A stretch of DNA of 64,000 bases from Sphingomonas sp. IC081 (GTDB taxonomy: Bacteria; Pseudomonadota; Alphaproteobacteria; Sphingomonadales; Sphingomonadaceae): assembly GCF_006874585.1 (NCBI RefSeq), contig NZ_CP029761.1, positions 2,677,001 through 2,741,000 of the forward strand. The letters are read 5' to 3'. A model generated the notes under the pieces. It worked only from the letters and a program-made list of their open reading frames with translations, did no database searches and had not been told where the DNA came from. Of this stretch, positions 54,169 through 63,002 are shown in pieces. The number at the start of each line of letters is the position of its first letter. The first letter of the stretch is position 1. The position numbers and the translations under genes were made by a program.

Positions 54169-55125
54169 TCACCCACCCAACCCGGCCCGCTCCATCCGGC
54201 GATAGAATGTCGCCCGGCCGATTCCCAGCAGGCGCGCCGCGGCCGAGACGTTTCCACCCGCCCGGGCCAGGGCCTGGCGCAGCACCGCGCGCTCGCCATC
54301 CTCGAACCCCTGGACTTGCGGTTCCCCCAGCAGGTCGCCGATCGGCCGCGGCGGCAGCGGCGTGCCCGCCTCGAACCCCAGCTGCCGCCGCGCCGCGCGC
54401 GTCGCGCCGATCACCAGGTCATCGCGGTCGACCGCCAGCAAGGCCGGGCCGCCGCCCTGCCGCTCCGCCGGGGCGAGCATGATCCGCGCCGCGCCGAAGC
54501 GCTGGCAGAACATGTCACGCTCGATCGCGCGGGCCGCATCCTGCACCAGCGCGGCCACCAGCAGCGCGGTATCGCCAAGGTCGGCGCGGGCGCTGGAGAC
54601 GTTGAGCGCGGCGATCACATGGCCGTCGGGATCGAAGATCGGCGCCGCCATGCAGGAAACCCCGGTGTTGCGGCAGGCAAAGTGCTCGTCGCGCAGGATC
54701 GTGACCGGCCGCTGCTCGATCAGGCTGGTACCGATGCCATTGGTACCCTCGCGCATTTCCGACCAGTTCGCCCCCGGCGCCAACCCGTGCACGGCAAACG
54801 TCTCGCGCTCGGCCTCGGTGGTCCGCATGTCGAGCACGATCCCGTCGCCATTGGCGAGCAGCAGGCAGGCGCCGCTGCGCCCGACACTGGCGAACAGGGC
54901 ATCGAGCGTCGCTTGCGCGAGGTCCGGCAGGCCGCCCGCCGCCTCGCGCACCGCGCGCAAGGCGCTCTCGTCCAGCCGTTCCACGAACGGACGGTCATCG
55001 GGCAGCAGTCCGTAGCGCAGCGCCGAGCGGCACCACGAAGCCGCGACCGGCGACTGCACGGCCGCAGCCCCCGACTCCACGGTCCTCAGGACCAACGCGC
55101 AATGACGGGAATTGTCTTCCGCCAT
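54169..55125 (-). CDS. AcoR-like GAF/Fis regulator without AAA+ domain
   Basis: The 318-residue protein has the N-terminal sensor of AcoR-type activators (SWCRSALRYGLLPDDRP; a GAF domain with ANWSEMREGTNGIGTSLIEQRPVTI in blocks; NTGVSCMAAPIFDPDG) and a C-terminal Fis-type HTH (LRQALARAGGNVSAAARLLG then IGRATFYRRM). The sigma-54 AAA+ domain that normally lies between them is absent: no GAFTGA or Walker motif is seen. It therefore cannot open sigma-54 promoters and may act as a simple DNA binder. The target is unknown; biotin genes lie divergently to the right, 190 bases away. Confidence 0.83.
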   Translation of the reverse strand: MAEDNSRHCALVLRTVESGAAAVQSPVAASWCRSALRYGLLPDDRPFVERLDESALRAVREAAGGLPDLAQATLDALFASVGRSGACLLLANGDGIVLDMRTTEAERETFAVHGLAPGANWSEMREGTNGIGTSLIEQRPVTILRDEHFACRNTGVSCMAAPIFDPDGHVIAALNVSSARADLGDTALLVAALVQDAARAIERDMFCQRFGAARIMLAPAERQGGGPALLAVDRDDLVIGATRAARRQLGFEAGTPLPPRPIGDLLGEPQVQGFEDGERAVLRQALARAGGNVSAAARLLGIGRATFYRRMERAGLGG

Positions 55126-55316
55126 CGAATCCCCTCATGGTTTTACAGTAATTTACCTTAACTCATCAGGCAGGTCGATCTTTCTGACCAGGCGGCTTGG
55201 ACAAATTCGCAAGAAGCGGATTTCGCCGCAAGCGGAGGCCAACCGCCCCCGGGGCGGCGTGGACAGGGCCGAACAGGCATTGTCTCGGCGGGCCGCATGC
55301 CATACCGGCGAGCGCG

Positions 55317-56480
55317 ATGAAGAGGCTCGATTCCTTCCTCGAGGCCGCGCTGGCGCGGATCGACAGTGCCGGACAGCGCCGCAGCCTGCGCCCCGCCGCC
55401 ATGCTCCCCGCCGGGCGCATCCGGCGCGAAGGCCGCGACCTCGTCGATTTTTCCAGCAACGACTATCTCGGCCTCGCCCGCCATCCGCTGCTCGCCGAGC
55501 GCGCCGCCGCCTGGACCCGCGAGCATGGCACCGGCTCGGGCGCGTCGCGGCTGGTGACCGGCACCAGCGCGGCGCATCTCGCGCTCGAGGCCCGGATCGC
55601 CAGATTCAAGCATGCCGAAGCCTCGCTGGTCTTTGCCAGCGGCTGGCAGGCCAATGCCGCGGTGATCCCGGCGCTGATCGCGGCGATGCCGGGCGTCGCC
55701 GTGTTTGCCGACCGGTTGATCCATGCCTCGATGCATGCCGGGATCGCGATGTCCGGCGCGCGCCAGCACCGGTTCCGCCACAATGACCTGGACCATCTCG
55801 AACAGCTTCTCGCCAGCAAGGGCGCCGAGGCCCCCGCGCGGCTGATCCTGACCGAAAGCGTGTTCTCGATGGACGGCGACCGCGCCGACGTGCTGCGCCT
55901 GGCCGAGATCGCCGAGCGCCACGACGCCGTGCTCTACATCGACGAGGCCCATGCCACCGGCGTGCTCGGCCCCGGCGGCGCCGGGCTCTCGGCGCTGGCT
56001 CCGGGGCGGGTGGACGTGATCATGGGCACTTTCAGCAAGGCGCTGGGCGGGTTCGGCGCCTATATCGCCGGCTCGCAAGTGCTGGTCGACTATCTCGTCA
56101 ACGCGGCGAGCGGGATGATCTTCACCACCGCGCCGCCCCCCGCCGTGCTCGGCGCGGTCGATGCCGCGCTGGACCTGGTGCCGGCGATGGCGGCCGAGCG
56201 CGCGCACCTTGCGGCCCTGGGCGAGCAGCTGCGCGCGGGACTGGCGCGGCTGGGACTGGACTATGCCCGCTCCTCCACCCAGATCGTGCCCGCGGTGATC
56301 GGCGCCGAGGCCGATGCCATCGCGCTTTCGCGCAAGCTGGAGGAGGCGGGCTTCCTCGCCGCCGCGATCCGCCCGCCGACCGTGCCCCCCGGCACCAGCC
56401 GCCTGCGCCTGGCCCTGCGCGCGACCCATGCGCCGGACGACGTCGCCGCCCTGCTCGCCGCCATCGAGGCCCTCCGGTGA
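55317..56480 (+). CDS. bioF: 8-amino-7-oxononanoate synthase
   Basis: The 387-residue PLP enzyme condenses pimeloyl thioester with alanine in biotin synthesis. Motifs are DFSSNDYLGLARHP, GSGASRLVTGTSAAH, TESVFSMDGDRADV, YIDEAHATGVLGPGG and the PLP lysine in GTFSKALGGFGAY. It is the first gene of the bio operon, and its stop overlaps the next start by 4 bases. The ATG at 55317 is the only one that fits the family N-terminus. Confidence 0.93.
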   Translation: MKRLDSFLEAALARIDSAGQRRSLRPAAMLPAGRIRREGRDLVDFSSNDYLGLARHPLLAERAAAWTREHGTGSGASRLVTGTSAAHLALEARIARFKHAEASLVFASGWQANAAVIPALIAAMPGVAVFADRLIHASMHAGIAMSGARQHRFRHNDLDHLEQLLASKGAEAPARLILTESVFSMDGDRADVLRLAEIAERHDAVLYIDEAHATGVLGPGGAGLSALAPGRVDVIMGTFSKALGGFGAYIAGSQVLVDYLVNAASGMIFTTAPPPAVLGAVDAALDLVPAMAAERAHLAALGEQLRAGLARLGLDYARSSTQIVPAVIGAEADAIALSRKLEEAGFLAAAIRPPTVPPGTSRLRLALRATHAPDDVAALLAAIEALR

Positions 56481-57124
56481 AACTGCTGTTTGCCCATGGC
56501 TGGGGTTTCGACCGGCATTTCTGGACACCGCTCGCCGCGCGGCTTGCCGATTTTGACCATGCGATCGATGACGCCGGCTACTTCGGCGCGCGCCATGTGC
56601 CCCTGGTGGAAGGCCCCTGCATCGCGGTGACGCACAGCTTCGGCACCGTCCGCGTGCTGGCCGATCCGCCGCCGGGGCTGCTCGGCGTGGTCGCGATCAA
56701 CGGCTTTGCCCGCTTCACCGCGCCGCTTGGCCAGCCGGGCGTGCCGGTGCGGGTGGTCGAGCACATGATCCGCCGCTTCGGGCAGAGCCCGGCCGGCGTG
56801 CTGGCCAGTTTCCACCAGCAGATCGGCGGCACCGTGCCCGAAGGCAAGCCCGACGCCGACCTTCTGCGCCGCGACCTGCTGCGCCTGCGCGATGCCCGGG
56901 CGCCGCTGCCCAAGGCCCCGGTGATCTCGCTGCAAGGCGGGCAGGACCCGCTGATGCCAGGCGCCATGCGCGCAGGCACCTTCGAGGGCGGCGACGTGCG
57001 CCGGATCGAGAGCGAGGCGGGCGGCCACCTGCTGCCGGTCGAGGACCCCGAACTCTGCGCCGAAGCCGTGCGCGGACTGGCAGCGATGCTGGCTGCGGCG
57101 CCGGGCACGGCGCGGCCGGCATGA
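56477..57124 (+). CDS. BioH-like alpha/beta hydrolase (pimeloyl-ester hydrolase candidate)
   Basis: The 215-residue protein has a compact alpha/beta-hydrolase core: FAHGWGFDRHFW at the N-terminus, nucleophile Ser54 in VTHSFGT, Asp157 in GGQDPLMP and His184 in GGHLLPVEDP. Position between bioF and bioC and coupling by GTGA/ATGA overlaps on both sides argue that it frees pimeloyl-ACP from its methyl ester, the BioH step. It is shorter than E. coli BioH (256 residues) and its nucleophile motif differs from GWSLGG, so it could be one of the alternative esterases. Function is inferred from context. Confidence 0.78.
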   Translation: MKLLFAHGWGFDRHFWTPLAARLADFDHAIDDAGYFGARHVPLVEGPCIAVTHSFGTVRVLADPPPGLLGVVAINGFARFTAPLGQPGVPVRVVEHMIRRFGQSPAGVLASFHQQIGGTVPEGKPDADLLRRDLLRLRDARAPLPKAPVISLQGGQDPLMPGAMRAGTFEGGDVRRIESEAGGHLLPVEDPELCAEAVRGLAAMLAAAPGTARPA

Positions 57125-57879
57125 ACGTCCCGCGCGAGAACGTGCGCCGCGCCTTCGCCGCCGCCCCCGACTATGACGGCCATGCCCGCGTCCAGCGCGA
57201 GGTGGCTGCGGCGCTGGCGGCGCGGATTGCCGCGCTCGACCTGCCCGGCGCCCCCCATCCAGGCCCACGCGTGCTGGAGATCGGCTGCGGTACCGGGTTC
57301 CTTACCGAGGCACTCGGCAGCACCGGCATCGGCGGCGACTGGCTGATCACCGATCTCGCGCCCGAAATGCTGGCGCGCTGCCGCGCCCGGCTTGGCGCGC
57401 GCGCGCATCACCGCTTCGCCGTGCTCGACGGCGAATATGGCGCGCCCGAAGGCGGCCCGTTCGACCTCATTTGCTCCAGCCTCGCGGTGCAGTGGTTCGA
57501 CGATGCCCCCGCCGCGCTCGCCCGCATGGCAGGCTGGCTGGCGCCGGGGGGCCACCTGATGGTCACCACGCTGGGCCCCGGCAGCTTTGCCGAATGGCGC
57601 GCCGCCCATGCCGCCGAGGGCCTCAGCGCCGGAACCCCCGCTTTCGCGCCGGTCGAGGCCTTCCGAGATTGCACCGTCACGGTCTGCAACCACGTGGAAC
57701 GCCACGAGCACCCGCTGGCCTTCCTGCGCGGCCTGAAAGCCATCGGCGCACAGGCGGCTCAGGCCGGACACCGCCCGCTCACCCCGCCACAGTTGCGCCG
57801 CACGCTGGGCCGATTTGCCCAAAGCGGATGCGAAGTGACTTACGAAGTCGTGACCTGTCACCTACACCGCGCTAGGTGA
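57121..57879 (+). CDS. bioC: Malonyl-ACP O-methyltransferase
   Basis: The 252-residue SAM methyltransferase starts biotin synthesis by methylating malonyl-ACP. It shows [20 protein letters not shown] near the N-terminus (BioC-typical), the SAM motif [16 protein letters not shown], and [18 protein letters not shown]. The ATG overlaps the upstream stop by 4 bases. The last part ([20 protein letters not shown]) also fits BioC. Confidence 0.88.
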   Translation: MNVPRENVRRAFAAAPDYDGHARVQREVAAALAARIAALDLPGAPHPGPRVLEIGCGTGFLTEALGSTGIGGDWLITDLAPEMLARCRARLGARAHHRFAVLDGEYGAPEGGPFDLICSSLAVQWFDDAPAALARMAGWLAPGGHLMVTTLGPGSFAEWRAAHAAEGLSAGTPAFAPVEAFRDCTVTVCNHVERHEHPLAFLRGLKAIGAQAAQAGHRPLTPPQLRRTLGRFAQSGCEVTYEVVTCHLHRAR

Positions 57880-57886
57880 GCCGCCC

Positions 57887-58546
57887 ATGAGCACATTCAT
57901 CGCAACGCCCCTGATCGTCACCGGCACCGATACCGAAATCGGCAAGACCGTGTTCGCCGCGGCCCTCGCGGGCGCGCTTGGCGCGCATTACTGGAAGCCG
58001 GTGCAGGCCGGGCTGGAAGCGGACGGCGGCGATGCCGACCGTGTCGCCCGCCTCTCGGGCCTCCCGCGCGACAAGGTGCTGGCCGAAGCCTACCGGCTCA
58101 CCACCCCCTGCTCCCCCCACCGCGCCGCCGAGATCGACGGGGTCGAGATCGATCCCGCCCGGCTCGCCCTGCCCCGCATCGATGGTCCGCTGGTGGTCGA
58201 AGGCGCTGGCGGCGCGCTGGTGCCGCTCTCGCGCAGCATGACCTATGCCGACCAGTTCGCGCGCTGGCAGGCGCCGGTGATCGTTGTCGCCCGCACCGTG
58301 CTGGGCACGATCAACCACACGCTGCTGACCATCGAGGCGCTGCGCGCGCGCGGTGTCGAAGTGCTGGGCGTTGCCTTTGTCGGCGAAGCGCAGGAAGACA
58401 GCGAGGCCACGATCTGCGCAATGGGCAAGGTCCGCCGCCTCGGCCGCCTGCCGCATGTCACGCCGCTGACGCCCGAGGCGCTGCGCGAGGCCTTTGCCGC
58501 ACACTTCACCCTTGCCGATTTCACGGCAGAGACGGGGGCAGCATGA
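57887..58546 (+). CDS. bioD: Dethiobiotin synthetase
   Basis: The 219-residue ATPase closes the ureido ring of dethiobiotin from diaminopelargonate, CO2 and ATP. It has the P-loop [10 protein letters not shown] (Lys20), [20 protein letters not shown] and [18 protein letters not shown]. It follows bioC by 7 bases and overlaps bioA by 4 (ATGA). Confidence 0.94.
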   Translation: MSTFIATPLIVTGTDTEIGKTVFAAALAGALGAHYWKPVQAGLEADGGDADRVARLSGLPRDKVLAEAYRLTTPCSPHRAAEIDGVEIDPARLALPRIDGPLVVEGAGGALVPLSRSMTYADQFARWQAPVIVVARTVLGTINHTLLTIEALRARGVEVLGVAFVGEAQEDSEATICAMGKVRRLGRLPHVTPLTPEALREAFAAHFTLADFTAETGAA

Positions 58547-59811
58547 CGTCTTCGATCTGGCATCCCTTCACCCAGCACGGCCTGCAGGAGCCGGTGCCGC
58601 TGGTGACGCGCGCCGAAGGGGCAAGGCTGCACACGGCGGACGGCCGCGCGGTGATCGACGCAATCTCGTCCTGGTGGGTGACAACGCACGGCCACTGCCA
58701 CCCGCGCATCATGGCCGCCATCGCCGAGCAGGCGGGCAAGCTCGACCAGCTGATCTTCGCCGGCTGGACGCACGAGCCGGCCGAGCAGGTCGCCGAAGCC
58801 TTGCGCGCGCTGATGCCGCAAAGCCTGACGCGGGTGTTCTTCTCGGATTCGGGCTCCACCAGTGTCGAGGTGGCGCTGAAGATGGCGCTCGGCTACTGGC
58901 ACTGGCGCGCCGAGGACGGCAAAGGCGCAAGGCGCCACCGCATCGTGGTGATGGACCATTCCTACCACGGCGACACCATCGGCGCGATGTCGGTGGGCGC
59001 GCGCGGGGTGTTCAACCGGCCCTACGACCCGCTGCTGTTTGACGTGGGCCGGATTCCCTTCCCCGCCGCCGGGGCCGAGCAGGCAACGCTCGATGCCCTC
59101 GAGGCGCTCTGCCGCCTGCCGGATACCGCCGCGCTGATCGTCGAGCCGCTGGTGCTCGGTTCGGGCGGCATGCTGTTCTACGGGGCGGACACACTGAAGG
59201 CGATGCACGCGATCTGCGCCAGGCACGGCGTCCTGTTCATCGCCGACGAAGTGATGACCGCCTGGGGGCGCACCGGCACGCTGACCGCCTGCGAGCAGGC
59301 CGGCGTGGTGCCCGACATCCTCTGCCTGTCCAAAGGTCTCACCGGCGGCGCCGTGCCGCTTGCCGTGACCATGGCCAGCGAGGCGATCTTCGAGGCCCAT
59401 TACGCGGCCGACCGAGCACGGATGTTCTTCCACTCCTCCAGCTACACCGCCAACCCGATCGCCTGCGCGGCGGCGGCGGCCAACCTCGCCATCTGGCGCG
59501 AGGAACCGGTGCTGGAACGGGTGAGCGCGCTGGCCGAAAAGCAGGCGGCCTGGCTCGATAAACTCGGCCGGTTCTGCCACTTCGACAATCCGCGCAGCCT
59601 GGGCACGATCGCCGCGCTGGACTTCAAGACCAGCGGCGAGACCGGCTACATGAGCGACCTCGCCCCGCGCCTGATGGCTTTTTTCCGCGAACGCGACGTG
59701 CTGCTGCGTCCGCTCGGCAATACCGTCTACGTCATGCCGCCCTACTGCATCGGCGACGACGAACTGGCGCAAGTCTGGGATGCCATCGGCGAGGCGGTGA
59801 TCTCGTTCTGA
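58543..59811 (+). CDS. bioA: Adenosylmethionine-8-amino-7-oxononanoate aminotransferase
   Basis: The 422-residue PLP enzyme makes 7,8-diaminopelargonate using SAM as amino donor. Family blocks are [59 protein letters not shown] and the PLP lysine in [14 protein letters not shown]. It is the last gene of the bio operon and is followed by a strong hairpin. bioB, for the final sulfur insertion, is not in the window. Confidence 0.94.
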   Translation: MTSSIWHPFTQHGLQEPVPLVTRAEGARLHTADGRAVIDAISSWWVTTHGHCHPRIMAAIAEQAGKLDQLIFAGWTHEPAEQVAEALRALMPQSLTRVFFSDSGSTSVEVALKMALGYWHWRAEDGKGARRHRIVVMDHSYHGDTIGAMSVGARGVFNRPYDPLLFDVGRIPFPAAGAEQATLDALEALCRLPDTAALIVEPLVLGSGGMLFYGADTLKAMHAICARHGVLFIADEVMTAWGRTGTLTACEQAGVVPDILCLSKGLTGGAVPLAVTMASEAIFEAHYAADRARMFFHSSSYTANPIACAAAAANLAIWREEPVLERVSALAEKQAAWLDKLGRFCHFDNPRSLGTIAALDFKTSGETGYMSDLAPRLMAFFRERDVLLRPLGNTVYVMPPYCIGDDELAQVWDAIGEAVISF

Positions 59812-59817
59812 GAGGCC

Positions 59818-59852
59818 CGCCGCGAAATTCGCGAAACGCGCATTTCGCGGCG
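59818..59852. terminator. Bidirectional terminator hairpin after bioA
   Basis: The arms CGCCGCGAAA and TTTCGCGGCG are perfectly complementary and enclose 15 bases that can themselves pair weakly. The hairpin lies 7 bases past the bioA stop and before the convergent methyltransferase gene. Confidence 0.7.
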
Positions 59853-59878
59853 CCGCCCCGGTCGTCGCCGCTTCCGTT

Positions 59879-60655
59879 TCAGACCGCCTCGATCAGCACG
59901 GTATCGATGGTGAACGAGCCGTCCGCCTCGATCCCGAACCACGCCGCCACTTCCGCCGGGGCCACGGCCTGAAGCGCGCGGATCGCCGCCACCCGTTCGG
60001 GCGGCGTGCGCATCCGGGCCGTCCAGGTGGCAAAGTCCATGCGCAGCCGCGCGGTGCGGACCTCGCGCACGGTGAACCCGGCCCGGCCGAGCATCGCGGT
60101 CCACTGCGCCCCCGTGTAGTCGCGCACATGGCTGACATCGCGCAACAGTTCCACGGCCTGCAGATGGGTGTCCGCCGCCGCATCGGCAGGGGCCACCACG
60201 TCGACAAAGATCGCCGGCGAGCCCGCCTTGAGCACCCGCCGCGCCTCGCGCAGACCGGCCTCGGCATCGCGCCAGTGGTGGGTGGTAAAACGGCAGGCGA
60301 GGAAATCGAACGCGCCCTCCGCGAACGGCAGCGCTTCGGCAGGGGCGGCCTGCACGGCGACATTGGCAAGGCCGCGCCGCGCCGCCTCGGCCGCCACCGC
60401 CTCCAGCATCTCGGGCGACACGTCACAGGCCATGACCTGCGCGGCATGGGGCGCCATCGCATAGCCGACATGCCCGCCGCCGGCGCCGAGATCGAGCGCT
60501 TGGCGCGGCGCCGCGACAAGCGCGCGGGCGGCAATGGTCTGAAGGTCGGCGCCCGCGGCATGGACGGTGCTTTCCACATAAGCGGCGGACATTTCGCCGA
60601 ACTGGCTTTGCGCCAGCCCATGCTGCGTAGGGGCATGTTGGCTTTGATCGGTCAT
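59879..60655 (-). CDS. SAM-dependent methyltransferase (class I)
   Basis: The 258-residue protein has a class I methyltransferase fold of the UbiE/Methyltransf_11 type: motif I ALDLGAGGGHVGYAMAP, ACDVSPEMLEAVAAEA, LPFAEGAFDFLACRFTTHHW and LREARRVLKAGSPAIFVD. AGGAG precedes the ATG at 60655; a longer frame to 60682 lacks support. The substrate is unknown. It is divergent from an MmyB-type regulator that probably controls it. Confidence 0.87.
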   Translation of the reverse strand: MTDQSQHAPTQHGLAQSQFGEMSAAYVESTVHAAGADLQTIAARALVAAPRQALDLGAGGGHVGYAMAPHAAQVMACDVSPEMLEAVAAEAARRGLANVAVQAAPAEALPFAEGAFDFLACRFTTHHWRDAEAGLREARRVLKAGSPAIFVDVVAPADAAADTHLQAVELLRDVSHVRDYTGAQWTAMLGRAGFTVREVRTARLRMDFATWTARMRTPPERVAAIRALQAVAPAEVAAWFGIEADGSFTIDTVLIEAV

Positions 60656-60706
60656 GGTCGATCTCCTTTCGGCGCTCCTCATGAACCCGATTTAGCCTGT
60701 TACAAT

Positions 60707-60720
60707 GGATATAATTATCC
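60707..60720. promoter_or_regulatory. Candidate operator/promoter between methyltransferase and MmyB-type genes
   Basis: The 81-base divergent spacer contains the inverted repeat GGATA-TAAT-TATCC (60707-60720) flanked by direct repeats CCTGTTACA (60696-60704) and CCTGTTATA (60719-60727). This AT-rich block is the likely shared promoter and regulator site. Confidence 0.5.
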
Positions 60721-60736
60721 TGTTATAAATGCTGCC

Positions 60737-61534
60737 ATGTCCACCGAAGCACAACGCCGCCTGCTGGGTGCCTTTGTCCGCGCCCGCCGGGAGGGGCTGG
60801 CCCCCGAAGGCCATGGCCGCCGCCGCCGCACACCCGGCCTGCGGCGCGAGGAACTGGCGGCGCGCGCCGCCATCGGCACCACCTGGGTCGCCTGGATCGA
60901 ACAGGGGCGCGAGGTTCGCCCTTCGGCCGAAACGCTCGGCCGCCTTGCCGGCGCGCTCAGCCTGTCGCCGGCCGAGCGCGACTACCTGTTTTCCCTCGCC
61001 GAGCGCCGCGACCCCGCCGATCCCTTCGCCGCCCCGCGCGAAGCGGCGCCGCCCGCGATCACCGCGGCCGTGGCCGCCCTGCCCTTCCCGGCCTATGCGC
61101 TCGATCCCGCATGGTCGGTCTGCGCCGCCAACGCCGCCGCGCGCCGCCTGTTTGCCGGGCTGTTCGACAGCGAGAGCGCGCCGAACCTGCTGCGATATGT
61201 GTTCACCCACCCCGCCGCGCGCACGCTGCTGCCCGACTGGCAAACCCGCGCCATGCGCCTGCTCGCCGAGTTCCGCCGCGACTATGGCCGGGTGATGGCC
61301 GATCCGCGCGTCGCTGCCGTGGTGGAATGGCTGCAGAACCACTGCCCGGAGTTCCGCGCAGGATGGGAGAGCCAGTCGGTGCTCGCGCGCGAAGGCGGGG
61401 CGCGCGATTTCCTGCACCCGGAGGATGGGCTGCTGCACTTCACCCAGCACACGCTGGCGGATGTGGAGCGGGAGGATTTTCGCCTGGTGTTTCTGGAACC
61501 GGCCGAGGGCGGCAGCAGCACCGGCGAGCCGTAA
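60737..61534 (+). CDS. XRE-family regulator with MmyB-like ligand domain
   Basis: The 265-residue protein has an N-terminal HTH (RRRRTPGLRREELAARAAIG, then TTWVAWIEQGREVRPSAETLGRLAGAL) and a C-terminal MmyB-like domain (PFPAYALDPAWSVCAANAAARRLF; LLRYVFTHPAARTLLPDW; LHFTQHTLADVEREDFRLVF in blocks). Related proteins often sit divergently from an oxidoreductase or methyltransferase they control, as here, and may bind fatty-acid-like ligands. The ATG at 60737 lies directly after the AT-rich operator. Confidence 0.9.
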   Translation: MSTEAQRRLLGAFVRARREGLAPEGHGRRRRTPGLRREELAARAAIGTTWVAWIEQGREVRPSAETLGRLAGALSLSPAERDYLFSLAERRDPADPFAAPREAAPPAITAAVAALPFPAYALDPAWSVCAANAAARRLFAGLFDSESAPNLLRYVFTHPAARTLLPDWQTRAMRLLAEFRRDYGRVMADPRVAAVVEWLQNHCPEFRAGWESQSVLAREGGARDFLHPEDGLLHFTQHTLADVEREDFRLVFLEPAEGGSSTGEP

Positions 61535-61555
61535 GGCCACCGACACCACCCGCCG

Positions 61556-61629
61556 CCCCCGCGAAGGCGGGGGCCCCGCTGCCTTCGCGCTACGTCTCAA
61601 GAAAAGCGGGGTCCCCGCCTTCGCGGGGA
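61556..61629. repeat. Inverted pair of GC hairpins (REP-like)
   Basis: CCCCCGC-GAAG-GCGGGGG (61556-61573) and GTCCCCGC-CTTC-GCGGGGAC (61610-61629) are hairpins with inverted loop sequences. Between them GCCCCGCT (61573-61580) can pair with AGCGGGGT (61605-61612), closing a larger cruciform. The core resembles the REP units at 52107-52250 but is shorter. Confidence 0.7.
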
Positions 61630-61684
61630 CGACGGAGTGTATTAGGGTTTGGTTGGAGCGGGCATCCAAACCTGGTGCCGCGCC

Positions 61685-62734
61685 CTAAAACTCCATTACG
61701 CTCGGCTTGCTCGACCGCTCGACCATGCCGGTCGTCCGCTCGCCATCCCAGGTGTAGAAAGCATGGCTCTGCTGCACGAGCGGGAAGTCCTTCGGCCAGT
61801 CCGGCGGCAGCACGTGCCCGCCGCGTGAGCGGGTATTGGCGAAGGTCTCGCCCGCGATCTCCACCCGGCGGCCGTCCACGGTCTCCAACACAAAGGACAC
61901 GTCCTCTCCCCCGGTCAGGAAGCGCCGCAGCCACGGCACCTCTACCGGACGCGCGGCAGTGCGGGTGCCATCGGCATCGATGATCCAGCCTTCGGCGTAG
62001 TTAAGCCCCCCATCCTCACGCGGCGGGTAGATGTTGAACCCGAAGGCGCGGCCGCCGGGGAAGACAGCGCTTTGCCAGCAATGCCCCCAGAACCCGGCGA
62101 AGGCCCGGAAACCGGTACGACGGATGCGCAGGCCGTTGGCCTTGAAGGGTTGAACCTTGCCGTTGATGGAAAGCGTCCCCGTGCAGCGGAAAAGCTGTTC
62201 GTAGCGCGGGCTCATGAAACTGCCCTGCTCGCCGCCCAGCGCTTCGGCCGCTTCAGGCAGGAGCGAGCCCGGCACCCAGGGCGGTGCGGCCATTTCCATG
62301 TCTACCGAGATTTCGAGGTCGGCCCATGCCACCTCCTCGAAATCGGGGTTGTCGATGATTTCCTGCGCCGTGGTTTCGGCGACTTGGCCTTTGTAGGTCG
62401 CGGTCCAGCGGCGGAACGGCTCCACGCATTCGAAGCGGACCGGACCGGTGCCGCGCACGGTGGGACGGCCATCCGCGCCGTAGGGCGAATGCGTCTCGCC
62501 ATCACCGCGCCTGGAAAGCAGGCGGCCGTCAGCAAAGGCGACGTCCAGCCAGAATTCGTGGCGATCCCAATGCGCGCCCACCGCCTCGACGCCGATACGC
62601 ATGGCGAAGAGGCCACCTTGCTCCTCGATCCAGACGTTCACGGCATCGCGCAGGCCATCGTCAGGCTTTTCAGCCACGACGAATTCGCGATCTTCAGGAA
62701 CACCGCCGGTCAGGTCCGTCGCCACGGTGGCCAT
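61685..62734 (-). CDS. Conserved protein of unknown function, beta-rich
   Basis: The 349-residue soluble protein has no signal. It is rich in Trp, Gly and strand-forming segments (GLFAMRIGVEAVGAHWDRHE; VRFECVEPFRRWTATYKGQV; FGFNIYPPREDGGLNYAEGW), suggesting one or two lipocalin-like barrels as in CrtC/AttH proteins. That fold is a guess by eye. If right, hydratase-like chemistry on a lipid is conceivable, but I see no catalytic motif. It stands alone, with a REP-like pair after it and a long stem-loop element upstream. Confidence 0.72.
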   Translation of the reverse strand: MATVATDLTGGVPEDREFVVAEKPDDGLRDAVNVWIEEQGGLFAMRIGVEAVGAHWDRHEFWLDVAFADGRLLSRRGDGETHSPYGADGRPTVRGTGPVRFECVEPFRRWTATYKGQVAETTAQEIIDNPDFEEVAWADLEISVDMEMAAPPWVPGSLLPEAAEALGGEQGSFMSPRYEQLFRCTGTLSINGKVQPFKANGLRIRRTGFRAFAGFWGHCWQSAVFPGGRAFGFNIYPPREDGGLNYAEGWIIDADGTRTAARPVEVPWLRRFLTGGEDVSFVLETVDGRRVEIAGETFANTRSRGGHVLPPDWPKDFPLVQQSHAFYTWDGERTTGMVERSSKPSVMEF

Positions 62735-62868
62735 GACACTCTCTCCCTCGTTTTGCCGGGGAGGCTGTCATGGCCCGCGCGTCAGGTCACGCCCCGGCCC
62801 GTGCGCCGGGGCGATATCGCGCCTGTCTCAAGCGGCATTTTTTAAAATGTGCAGAAAGCGCATTTTGC

Positions 62869-62976
62869 GCGGCACCAGCCCACGCCCCCACCCGACCTTC
62901 CATCAGGATACACGCGTGGGAGGTCGGGTGGGGGCGTGGGGTGGGGGCCTAGGGTGGGGGCCTGGGCTGGTGCCGC
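62869..62976. repeat. Long stem-loop intergenic element, copy 2
   Basis: The left arm (62869-62903) starts GCGGCACCAGCCCACGCCCC; the right arm is split into 62918-62940 (...GGGGGCGTGGG) and 62964-62976 (GGGCTGGTGCCGC) by a 23-base insertion containing a tandem GTGGGGGCCT-type repeat. The loop contains CAGGATACACG. It shares the GCGGCACC/GGTGCCGC ends and the loop motif with the element at 18349-18428, and likewise has an AT-bearing hairpin on each side. Confidence 0.78.
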
Positions 62977-62999
62977 AAATCCGGCCTGCGGCCGGATTT
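62977..62999 (-). terminator. Terminator-like hairpin after map
   Basis: A perfect 10-bp stem (AAATCCGGCC / GGCCGGATTT) with loop TGC lies 3 bases past the map stop and adjoins the long stem-loop element. Confidence 0.7.
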
Positions 63000-63002
63000 C
63001 AA

